Positions 6,047 through 10,643 of a stretch of 10,643 nucleotides of DNA are shown here, piece by piece; the first letter of the stretch is position 1, and every line of letters starts with the position of its first letter. Made by a program: the position numbers and the translations under genes. The stretch lies in the NCBI GenBank assembly GCA_958405195.1, contig CATYDM010000056.1, positions 1-10,643 of the forward strand, given 5' to 3'. The notes beneath the pieces are model-generated. The model saw nothing but the letters and a program-made list of their open reading frames with translations. It had not been told where the DNA came from and made no database searches. This stretch comes from an uncultured Collinsella sp. (GTDB taxonomy: Bacteria; Actinomycetota; Coriobacteriia; Coriobacteriales; Coriobacteriaceae).

Positions 6047-7126
6047 TTACTCCTCCTCGGGGTACACAACTCCCCAGTCGGCGCGGAGCTTGGTCATAAG
6101 CTCCATAACATCAGAAGCATAATCCAGCAGCTCGCGCTTGGAGTCGTCGGCGGCAACGGCCTTCTCCAGGTCGGCCATCTCATAGCACAGGGCGTAAGCC
6201 TCGGTGCCGGCGTGGACCTCCTCGCGGTGGCCGTCCGCAGTCCACACGATGGTCGCGTGATCGGCACGCGGATATTCATTGACCTCGATGTAGCACTTGT
6301 CGAAGCTGATGACCGAGCGCTTGGGCTGCTTGGAGTGGAGCGTAAGGCTCACGACGCCCAGCTGCTGCTCGGCATTTCGGCAGACGATGCCACCCGCGAC
6401 GTCAACGCCAGTCTCGCAGTTGTTGCCCAGCGAAACGACCTCAGCGGGCTGGCTTGCCATAAAGAGACGCATGACGGACAGGGCATACACGCCAATGTCG
6501 AGCATGGCGCCGCCGGCAAGGTTGCGATTGTAAAAGCGGTTGGTCAGGTCACCATACTCCTTATAGCTACCAAAATTGAGTTGGGCGAGGTTCATGCGGC
6601 CAAACTCGCCGGCATCCATGCGGCGGCGCAGCTCCTGATACAAGGGCATGTGAAGCACCGTGGTGGCGTCCATGAGGATCACGTTATGTTCGTCGGCAAT
6701 GGCGCGGGCCTCGTCGAGCTCGGCGGAATTGAGGGTAATGGCCTTTTCGCAGAGCACGTGCTTACCAGCTGCCAGAGCGGCTCGCAGGTAGGTGATATGA
6801 GTGTTGTGCGGCGTGGTGATATAGACTGCGTCAATGTTCGGATCGGCATAGAGGTCCTCGACCGTGTCATAGACCTTCTCGATGCCATACTGCTCGGCAA
6901 AAGCTTGAGCCTTTGACAGCGTGCGGTTGGCGACGCCCGCAAGCTTGCGGCCGGCCAGCGCGAGGGACTGGGCCATTTGGTTGGCGATAACACCGCACCC
7001 GATCACTGCCCAGCAAAGCTCGGGAGCCGTAAAGATGTCGTTTGGGAACGGCTGATTCTGGACCGAGGCAAACGCCGCCTTTGCGGCTGCCTCGGCGTCG
7101 AGCGGAGCCTGTTTGGAATCTGCCAT
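6047..7126 (-). CDS. Gfo/Idh/MocA family NAD(P)-dependent oxidoreductase
   Basis: A 359-residue protein; AGGAGG (7138-7133) lies 6 nt before the ATG. After a polar N-terminal stretch of about 37 residues the Rossmann fold starts with WAVIGCGVIA (GxGxxA, 43-48), then VANRT, DAVYITTPHNTHI and GKHVLCEKA. E127-K128 is the EKP motif with Ala in place of Pro; K128 is the expected catalytic lysine. GGAMLDIGVYAL (205-216) gives D210 and Y214, the same Asp-(x)3-Tyr arrangement as in glucose-fructose oxidoreductase, rather than the His of inositol dehydrogenases. No Tat or Sec signal is seen, so it should be cytoplasmic. It likely oxidises or reduces a sugar, polyol or dihydrodiol with NAD(P). It is the first gene of a two-gene unit with the DeoR regulator; the substrate is not evident. 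Confidence 0.92.
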   Translation of the reverse strand: MADSKQAPLDAEAAAKAAFASVQNQPFPNDIFTAPELCWAVIGCGVIANQMAQSLALAGRKLAGVANRTLSKAQAFAEQYGIEKVYDTVEDLYADPNIDAVYITTPHNTHITYLRAALAAGKHVLCEKAITLNSAELDEARAIADEHNVILMDATTVLHMPLYQELRRRMDAGEFGRMNLAQLNFGSYKEYGDLTNRFYNRNLAGGAMLDIGVYALSVMRLFMASQPAEVVSLGNNCETGVDVAGGIVCRNAEQQLGVVSLTLHSKQPKRSVISFDKCYIEVNEYPRADHATIVWTADGHREEVHAGTEAYALCYEMADLEKAVAADDSKRELLDYASDVMELMTKLRADWGVVYPEEE

Positions 7127-7169
7127 GATGTGCCTCCTGAGTCATCGGAAGTCCTTCATTTCTAACAAC

Positions 7170-7191
7170 CTTATAGTCGCACAATTGTGCG
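7170..7191 (-). promoter_or_regulatory. Promoter -10 element with adjoining 14-bp palindromic operator
   Basis: On the minus strand TATAAG (7175-7170) matches the -10 consensus at 5 of 6 bases and lies 43 bp before the oxidoreductase start codon. Two bases upstream is the perfect palindrome CGCACAATTGTGCG (7178-7191), which fills most of the -10/-35 spacer. No recognisable -35 hexamer is present at 16-18 bp. A repressor bound here would block RNA polymerase, and the DeoR product of this unit is the obvious candidate. Confidence 0.55.
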
Positions 7192-7258
7192 CGTATCTGC
7201 TCGTGTTTGCGTTTTTATTTGCTTATCGGTCATTATTTAGCCATAGTTGGCAGATGTT

Positions 7259-7306
7259 TGCGCGGCTATGCGCATTATCGCGCAAGGCTATGCGCGTAAA
7301 TGCGCA
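7259..7306. repeat. Helically phased array of TGCGC/GCGCA half-sites
   Basis: Five half-sites occur in 48 bp: TGCGC 7259-7263, TGCGCA 7269-7274, GCGCA 7280-7284, TGCGC 7291-7295 and TGCGCA 7301-7306. Their centres are 10.5, 10.5, 11 and 10.5 bp apart, one DNA turn each. Read as pairs they give three perfect TGCGC-N6-GCGCA inverted repeats (7259-7274, 7269-7284, 7291-7306), and GGCTATGCGC is repeated exactly at 7264 and 7286. The array is 84-131 bp upstream of the -10 of the oxidoreductase unit. Confidence 0.6.
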
Positions 7307-7524
7307 TGCGACGATCCTTGTGAAACATAAAGGGGCGGAACACCAAAGCCCTAAAAGACAGACCCAGCTGTATTACTTCACCCCTCTGGGGGCATCAGAC
7401 ATCAAAGGACTGTCCCTAGGTGCCGCTTTCGTTGAAGCCTATCCTAGATGGCCAGATATACAGATCTAAAGACCGTCCCTATCAACTAGTCATTTAAGTC
7501 TGTCCCCAATGAGTGGGGATAGAA
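7307..7524. other. Non-coding stretch between the oxidoreductase promoter region and the ribosomal operon terminator
   Basis: No gene is supported here. Possible frames on both strands lack ribosome binding sites and family features. The stretch holds the three GGGAC-headed units (separate entry), a CCCC-TCT-GGGG hairpin at 7381-7391, and TCCCC (7503-7507) with GGGGA (7515-7519), a 5-bp inverted repeat. No remnant of rplE was found. Confidence 0.6.
7389..7507 (-). repeat. Three related 28-bp GGGAC-headed units
   Basis: On the minus strand three units begin at 7507 (inside GGGGAC), 7479 and 7416. They share GGGAC-R-G-W-C-Y-T-W-W-R-A-T with 11 of the first 16 positions identical in all three. 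The first two are directly adjacent (7507-7480 and 7479-7452); the third (7416-7389) is separated by 35 bp. A similar GGGACAGG... string lies at 5195-5210 in a terminator loop. They resemble short interspersed palindromic or REP-type elements, but the family is not identified. Confidence 0.4.
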
Positions 7525-7558
7525 AAAGGCCCGGATGCCGTGGGGCATCCGGGCCTTT
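7525..7558 (-). terminator. Strong intrinsic terminator after rplX
   Basis: AAAGGCCCGGATGCC (7525-7539) pairs perfectly over 15 bp with its complement at 7544-7558, with a 4-nt loop. On the minus strand the GC-rich stem runs into TTTTTCT, giving a classical U-tract. It begins 26 nt after the rplX stop codon and therefore ends the ribosomal protein operon. Confidence 0.93.
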
Positions 7559-7584
7559 ACTAGCAACTTGATGTTGCGGGCAGC

Positions 7585-7890
7585 TTAGAACTTGTGGCCG
7601 CACTTCTTGCAGACGCGCAGCTTGTTCTTGCCGTCCTTCTCGTGACCGACGCGGGTAACCTTACCGCACTCGGGGCAAACGAGATTGACGTTGGAGGCGT
7701 CGATGGGAGCCTCCTGCGAAACGATGCCGCCCTGCTGGTTGGCAGCGTTGGGCTTGACGGCCTTCTTGACGACCGAAACGCCCTCGACAACGACCTTGTT
7801 CTCGGCGGGGAGAGCACGCAGGACAACGCCCTGCTTGCCGCGATCCTTACCAGAAAGAACCTGGACCTTATCGCCCTTCTTGATATACAT
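7585..7890 (-). CDS. rplX: 50S ribosomal protein L24
   Basis: A 101-residue L24. The ATG at 7888-7890 follows AGGGGAG at a short distance. The N-terminal KOW motif is clear: IKKGDKVQVLSGKDRGKQGVVLRALP (3-28), then VVVEGVSVVKKAVKP. L24 binds the 5' domain of 23S rRNA and starts 50S assembly. The C-terminus carries two CxxC pairs, C72-P-E-C75 and C94-K-K-C97, forming a zinc-ribbon-like end as in many bacterial L24 proteins. It lies 13 nt after rplN. It is the last gene of the operon here: a terminator follows in place of the usual rplE. Confidence 0.97.
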   Translation of the reverse strand: MYIKKGDKVQVLSGKDRGKQGVVLRALPAENKVVVEGVSVVKKAVKPNAANQQGGIVSQEAPIDASNVNLVCPECGKVTRVGHEKDGKNKLRVCKKCGHKF

Positions 7891-7903
7891 ATATCTCCCC
7901 TAA

Positions 7904-8272
7904 CTACAGGGTCTCGGGAGCGAGCGAGACGATCTTCATGTACTTCTTGTCACGAAGCTCGCGAGCGACGGGCCCGAAGATACGGGTACCGACGGGCGAA
8001 CCATCGTTGTTGATGACAACGCAGGCGTTCTCATCAAAGCGAATGTAGGAGCCATCCTTGCGGCGGATCTCCTTAACGGTGCGAACGACGACGCAACGGA
8101 CAACGTCCTTCTTCTTGACGTTGGCGCCAGGGGTAGCCTCCTGGACAGCACCGATGAACACATCGCCGATGCCTGCATAACGACGCTTGGAACCGCCAAG
8201 CACCTTGATGCAGCGAATCTTGCGAGCGCCGGAGTTGTCGGCGACGTTCAGCATGGTTTGCATCTGAATCAT
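7904..8272 (-). CDS. rplN: 50S ribosomal protein L14
   Basis: A 122-residue L14, nearly collinear with the E. coli protein: MIQMQTMLNVADNSGARKIRCIKVLGG, SKRRYAGIGD, DGSYIRFDENACVVINN and GTRIFGPVARELRDKKYMKIVSLAPETL. L14 lies at the subunit interface, contacts 16S rRNA helix 14 in bridge B8 and is the binding site of the silencing factor RsfS. GGAGGAA (8287-8281) lies 8 nt before the ATG. Unlike its neighbours it is preceded by a 118-nt untranslated gap with strong folding potential (8285-8388), so it may be separately controlled. In E. coli rplN opens the spc operon. Confidence 0.98.
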   Translation of the reverse strand: MIQMQTMLNVADNSGARKIRCIKVLGGSKRRYAGIGDVFIGAVQEATPGANVKKKDVVRCVVVRTVKEIRRKDGSYIRFDENACVVINNDGSPVGTRIFGPVARELRDKKYMKIVSLAPETL

Positions 8273-8284
8273 GGTAGATGTTCC

Positions 8285-8388
8285 TCCGAACTAAGAACCG
8301 AAGAGAGGTGCGCAGCCTTTATGCGGCCCGTGGTATGCAAGCCAGGCATACGCACATCTTCGGAAACGTACAAGTCGTAAGAGCGACT
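8285..8388 (-). promoter_or_regulatory. Multi-stem leader element upstream of rplN
   Basis: On the minus strand: a hairpin AGTCG/CGACT (8388-8384 with 8377-8373); then an outer stem CCGAAGA/TCTTCGG (8363-8357 with 8304-8298); inside it GTGCG/CGCAC (8355-8351 with 8312-8308); inside that GTATGC/GCATAC with a 7-nt loop (8351-8346 with 8338-8333; one base shared with the previous stem) and a short GCC/GGC stem. The left arm of the outer stem can instead form TCCGAA/TTCGGA (8364-8359 with 8290-8285), which overlaps the rplN Shine-Dalgarno (8287-8281). This looks like a switchable ribosomal protein leader. Prediction by eye. Confidence 0.5.
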
Positions 8389-8390
8389 GC

Positions 8391-8651
8391 TTATTTAGCG
8401 CGCTCGACGACCTCGATGAGGCGCCAACGCTTCATCTTGGACATAGGACGGGTCTCCATAACGCGGACGGTGTCGCCCACGCCAGCCGTGCACTCCTCGT
8501 CGTGAGCGTGCAGCTTCTTGGAGCTGGTCATCATCTTGCCGTACTTGGGGTGACGCTTGCGCTCGGTGATGGTGACAACAATGGTCTTGGCACCGGAGAC
8601 GGAGGTAACGACACCCGTACGGACCTTACGCGAGTTACGCGAATCAGTCAT
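8391..8651 (-). CDS. rpsQ: 30S ribosomal protein S17
   Basis: An 86-residue S17, an OB-fold primary binding protein of the 16S rRNA 5' domain. Family motifs are RKVRTGVVTSVSGAKTIVV (8-26), RKRHPKYGKMMTSSKKLHAHDE and GDTVRVMETRPMSKMKRWRLIEVVERAK. AAGGAG lies 6 nt before the ATG. It follows rpmC by 16 nt and is the last S10-operon gene in the usual order; the next gene, rplN, is 118 nt away. Confidence 0.98.
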   Translation of the reverse strand: MTDSRNSRKVRTGVVTSVSGAKTIVVTITERKRHPKYGKMMTSSKKLHAHDEECTAGVGDTVRVMETRPMSKMKRWRLIEVVERAK

Positions 8652-8667
8652 GTTCTCTCCTTAGGTC

Positions 8668-8883
8668 CTACTCGGCGACAGCGGACTTCTCCGCTGCGAT
8701 CTCGCGGGCGCGCTGCTCCGTGAGGACGCGAGCGATGTCCTTCTTCACGGTGTTGACGCGAGCGGTGTTGTCCAGCTGGCTGGTGGCCATCTGGAAACGA
8801 AGGTTAAAGAGCTCGGCGCGCATTTCCTTCAGCTTCTCAACGAGCTGAGCGTCCGAGAGCTCACGAATCTCTGCGGGCTTCAT
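8668..8883 (-). CDS. rpmC: 50S ribosomal protein L29
   Basis: A 71-residue L29, slightly longer than the common 63-66 residues because of a short Ala/Glu tail. MKPAEIRELSDAQLVEKLKEM and ELFNLRFQMATSQLDNTARV (25-44) are diagnostic of this two-helix protein, which sits by the peptide exit tunnel near L23 and helps form the docking site for trigger factor and SRP. The ATG overlaps the rplP stop by one base (TAATG), and AAGGAGG lies in the rplP end, so the two are translationally coupled. Confidence 0.97.
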   Translation of the reverse strand: MKPAEIRELSDAQLVEKLKEMRAELFNLRFQMATSQLDNTARVNTVKKDIARVLTEQRAREIAAEKSAVAE

Positions 8884-9386
8884 TAGTTCTCCTCCTTGGC
8901 GGCGGCGGCGTCCTCAGCAGCCCACTTGGCCTCGAGAGCGGCCTCCTCAGCCATCTCCTTCTCGATGCGCTGCTCAGCGTTCTTGGCAGCAACAATCTTG
9001 GTCTTGATGGGGAGCTTGTGCTGCGCAAGACGCAGAGCCTCGCGAGCGACCTCCTCGGGAACACCCTTGACCTCGAACATGATGCGGCCGGGCTTGACGA
9101 CGGCCACCCACTCCTCGGGGTTACCCTTACCAGAACCCATGCGAGTCTCGGCAGGCTTCTTGGTGATGGGCTTATCGGGGAAGATCGTGATGTAGACACG
9201 ACCGCCACGCTTCATGTAGCGGGTCATGGCAATACGAGCGGCCTCGATCTGACGGTTGGTGATCCAATGGGCCTCGAGAGCCTGGATACCAAACTCGCCG
9301 AAATGCAGCTCGGTATTACCCTTGGCCTGGCCCTTCATGGAGCCACGCTGCACCTTGCGGTGAAGAATACGCTTAGGGGCAAGCAC
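8883..9386 (-). CDS. rplP: 50S ribosomal protein L16 with C-terminal extension
   Basis: A 167-residue L16; the family norm is about 136-140. The core (1-132) is standard: MLAPKRILHRKVQRGSMKG, GIQALEAHWITNRQIEAARI, KRGGRVYITIFPDKPITKKP, RMGSGKGNPEEWVAVVKPGR and ALRLAQHKLPIKTKIV. Residues about 133-167 add an Ala/Glu-rich, probably helical tail ending in AAAAKEEN. L16 organises the A-site tRNA region of the 50S subunit. The start is GTG (9384-9386), overlapping the rpsC stop by one base (TAGTG), with GGAGGGG about 6 nt upstream. R82 in TRMGSGKG lies at the arginine hydroxylated in E. coli L16. Confidence 0.97.
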   Translation of the reverse strand: MLAPKRILHRKVQRGSMKGQAKGNTELHFGEFGIQALEAHWITNRQIEAARIAMTRYMKRGGRVYITIFPDKPITKKPAETRMGSGKGNPEEWVAVVKPGRIMFEVKGVPEEVAREALRLAQHKLPIKTKIVAAKNAEQRIEKEMAEEAALEAKWAAEDAAAAKEEN

Positions 9387-10096
9387 TACTGACCCCTCCT
9401 CTCGGAGTTACGACGACGAGGACGGGAAGAGCCCTCGAGTGCAGGGTTGGGAACAGGCTGGCCCGGGAGCTTCTCGCCCAGGTAGATCCAGACCTTCACG
9501 CCGCAAGCGCCCATGGTGGTGCTGGCGACAGCCGTGCCGTAGTCGATCTTGGCACGGAGGGTGTGCAGAGGCACGCGACCCTCGCGGTACCACTCACGAC
9601 GGCCCATCTCGGCACCGCCGAGACGACCGGAGCACTGGATACGGATGCCCTTAGCGCCGGCCTTGCGGGCGGACTGGACAGCCTTGCGCATAGCGCGACG
9701 GAAGGCAACGCGGCCCTCGAGCTGCTCAGCGATGGACTGAGCAACGAGGTTGGCGTCGAGCTCGGGGCGCTTGATCTCGACAACGTCGACGGAGAGCTGG
9801 CCCTTGGAGACGCCAGCGACCTTCTCGAGCTCGGTGCGGAGGGTATCGATCTCGGCACCCTTCTTGCCGATGACAACGCCAGGGCGAGCGGTGAGGATGA
9901 TGACCTTCACCTTGTCGCCAGCGCGCTCGATCTCGACGCGGGAGACAGCTGCGCGGGAAAGACGCTTCTCGAGGTACTTGCGGATCTCGAGATCGTTACC
10001 GAGGGTCTTAGCGTAATCCTTCTCTGCGAACCAGCGGGAGCGCCAGTTCTCGGTGATGCCAAGACGGAAGCCGGTGGGGTAGACTTTCTGACCCAT
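9386..10096 (-). CDS. rpsC: 30S ribosomal protein S3
   Basis: A 236-residue S3, close to the E. coli length (233). MGQKVYPTGFRLGITENWRSRWFA begins the protein; a type II KH domain is seen in ARPGVVIGKKGAEIDTLRTEL (GKKG loop), and the C-terminal domain has FRRAMRKAVQSARKAGAKGI, GRLGGAEMGRREWYREGRVPLHTLRA and YGTAVASTTMGACGVKVWIYLGE. S3 lies at the mRNA entry of the 30S head and helps unwind mRNA. The ATG at 10094-10096 lies 6 nt after the rplV stop; AAAGGAGG falls inside the end of rplV, about 11 nt from the start, a somewhat long spacing. The Arg-rich tail (RPRRRNSERRGQ) is usual. Confidence 0.98.
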   Translation of the reverse strand: MGQKVYPTGFRLGITENWRSRWFAEKDYAKTLGNDLEIRKYLEKRLSRAAVSRVEIERAGDKVKVIILTARPGVVIGKKGAEIDTLRTELEKVAGVSKGQLSVDVVEIKRPELDANLVAQSIAEQLEGRVAFRRAMRKAVQSARKAGAKGIRIQCSGRLGGAEMGRREWYREGRVPLHTLRAKIDYGTAVASTTMGACGVKVWIYLGEKLPGQPVPNPALEGSSRPRRRNSERRGQ

Positions 10097-10102
10097 ACAG
10101 CT

Positions 10103-10474
10103 TTACGCCTCCTTTCGAGGAGCAACGACGACGGTGATGTGGGAAGTACGCTTCAGAATGCGAGAAGCGGAACCCTTGGCGCGGGGACGGATGCGCTTAA
10201 GCGTCGGACCCTCGTCAACATAGGCAGCGGCGACAACCAGGTTGTCGGCACGCAGACCGTTGTTGTTCTCGGCGTTCGCAACGGCGGAACGGAGAACCTT
10301 CTCGACATCCACGGCGACAGCGCGGTCGCAGAAGTGGAGGATGTCGAAGGCCTGAGCGACAGGCTTGCGGCGGATCAGATCGACCACCAGGCGGGCCTTG
10401 CTGGGGGAAACACGCACGTACTTAGCGACGGCGCGAACCTCGGTGGCCTCAGTTTCAATAGACTTAGTTGCCAT
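10103..10474 (-). CDS. rplV: 50S ribosomal protein L22
   Basis: A 123-residue L22. Core motifs are VRAVAKYVRVSPSKARLVVDLIR, VLRSAVANAENN and the long tunnel hairpin region GPTLKRIRPRAKGSASRILKRTSHITVVV. L22 lines the polypeptide exit tunnel; its beta-hairpin is where macrolide-resistance changes occur in other bacteria, and no deletion is seen here. The N-terminal 12 residues (MATKSIETEATE) are an extra polar leader compared with E. coli. The ATG at 10472-10474 is 14 nt after the rpsS stop, with AGGGGG upstream. Confidence 0.98.
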   Translation of the reverse strand: MATKSIETEATEVRAVAKYVRVSPSKARLVVDLIRRKPVAQAFDILHFCDRAVAVDVEKVLRSAVANAENNNGLRADNLVVAAAYVDEGPTLKRIRPRAKGSASRILKRTSHITVVVAPRKEA

Positions 10475-10488
10475 TTACGGTTAACCCC

Positions 10489-10643
10489 CTATTTGGCCTT
10501 GTGGCCACGGAACGTACGAGTCGGCGCGAACTCGCCGAGCTTGTGACCAACCATGGACTCGGTAACATACACGGGCACATGCTTGCGGCCGTCGTGGACG
10601 GCGATGGTGTGACCAACCATCTCGGGGAAGATGGTGGACGCGC
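10489..10643 (-). CDS. rpsS: 30S ribosomal protein S19, C-terminal part
   Basis: Partial gene; the N-terminal part lies past the window edge. The 50 visible complete codons read from ASTIFPEMVGHTIAVHDGRK through HVPVYVTESMVGHKLGEFAP to TRTFRGHKAK and a TAG at 10489-10491. This is collinear with the end of E. coli S19 but shorter, lacking the extra lysine-rich tail. S19 sits in the 30S head beside S13 and contacts the P-site tRNA region and 23S rRNA in an intersubunit bridge. It precedes rplV in the standard S10-operon order. Confidence 0.97.
   Translation of the reverse strand, partial: ASTIFPEMVGHTIAVHDGRKHVPVYVTESMVGHKLGEFAPTRTFRGHKAK

Noticed and set aside
5855..6916. 353-codon frame on the + strand opposite the DeoR and oxidoreductase genes
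   Set aside because: Antisense to two well-recognised genes and spans their junction; no family features.
7259..7306. CRISPR or iteron-type array
   Set aside because: The repeats are 5-6 bp half-sites one helical turn apart, without spacers or neighbouring cas or rep genes; protein-binding sites fit better.
7113..7469. 118-codon + strand frame in the 7127-7584 gap
   Set aside because: No ribosome binding site, no recognisable motif, and it crosses the oxidoreductase start, its promoter palindrome and the phased array, which explain the DNA better.
8285..8388. tRNA-like cloverleaf before rplN
   Set aside because: There is a 7-bp outer stem, but no T-loop GTTCRA at the right place, no D-loop pattern and no anticodon arm of normal geometry, so it is not a tRNA.
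9563..10546. 327-codon + strand frame across rpsC, rplV and rpsS
   Set aside because: Antisense to three ribosomal protein genes; Leu/Asp-rich sequence is typical of reversed ribosomal codons.

Overview
The window looks like a chromosomal segment of a high-GC anaerobic actinobacterium, most likely a Coriobacteriia member close to Collinsella. That placement is inference from the ribosomal protein sequences, GC-rich codon use and overall gene style; no database was searched. Nothing points to a phage, plasmid, transposase or CRISPR array. The novelty is mostly in intergenic DNA, not in an unknown protein system.

Layout. (1) 1-215 (-) is the N-terminal part of an NCS2-type nucleobase permease, truncated by the window edge. 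(2) 216-567 is a divergent intergenic region with a Fur-like box. (3) 568-1224 (+) is a YheO/DauR-type PAS-HTH regulator, convergent with ridA (1337-1714, -); the two share a perfect 15-bp bidirectional terminator. (4) 1715-2013 is a divergent promoter region with a structured ridA leader. (5) 2014-5181 (+) is a two-gene unit: a long U32 family protein of the RlhA type and an RluA-type pseudouridine synthase, both expected to modify RNA. (6) Two terminators at 5180-5274 separate it from a convergent unit on the minus strand: a Gfo/Idh/MocA oxidoreductase (6047-7126) and a DeoR-family regulator (5297-6043), translationally coupled. (7) 7127-7584 is non-coding and unusually rich in patterns: a 14-bp palindrome beside the -10 element, a helically phased array of TGCGCA-like half-sites, three related 28-bp units and a strong terminator. 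(8) 7585-10643 (-) is the end of the S10/spc ribosomal protein cluster in transcription order rpsS (partial), rplV, rpsC, rplP, rpmC, rpsQ, rplN, rplX. It stops at a strong terminator after rplX, and rplE does not follow.

How the genes work together. The ribosomal genes overlap or nearly touch, except for a 118-nt gap before rplN that can fold into a multi-stem leader whose outer stem competes with pairing over the rplN ribosome binding site. The U32/RluA pair probably acts on rRNA or tRNA. The oxidoreductase/DeoR pair looks like a self-regulated carbohydrate or polyol catabolic unit. The PAS-HTH regulator and RidA suggest control of amino-acid or imine metabolism; the adjacent permease may or may not belong with them.
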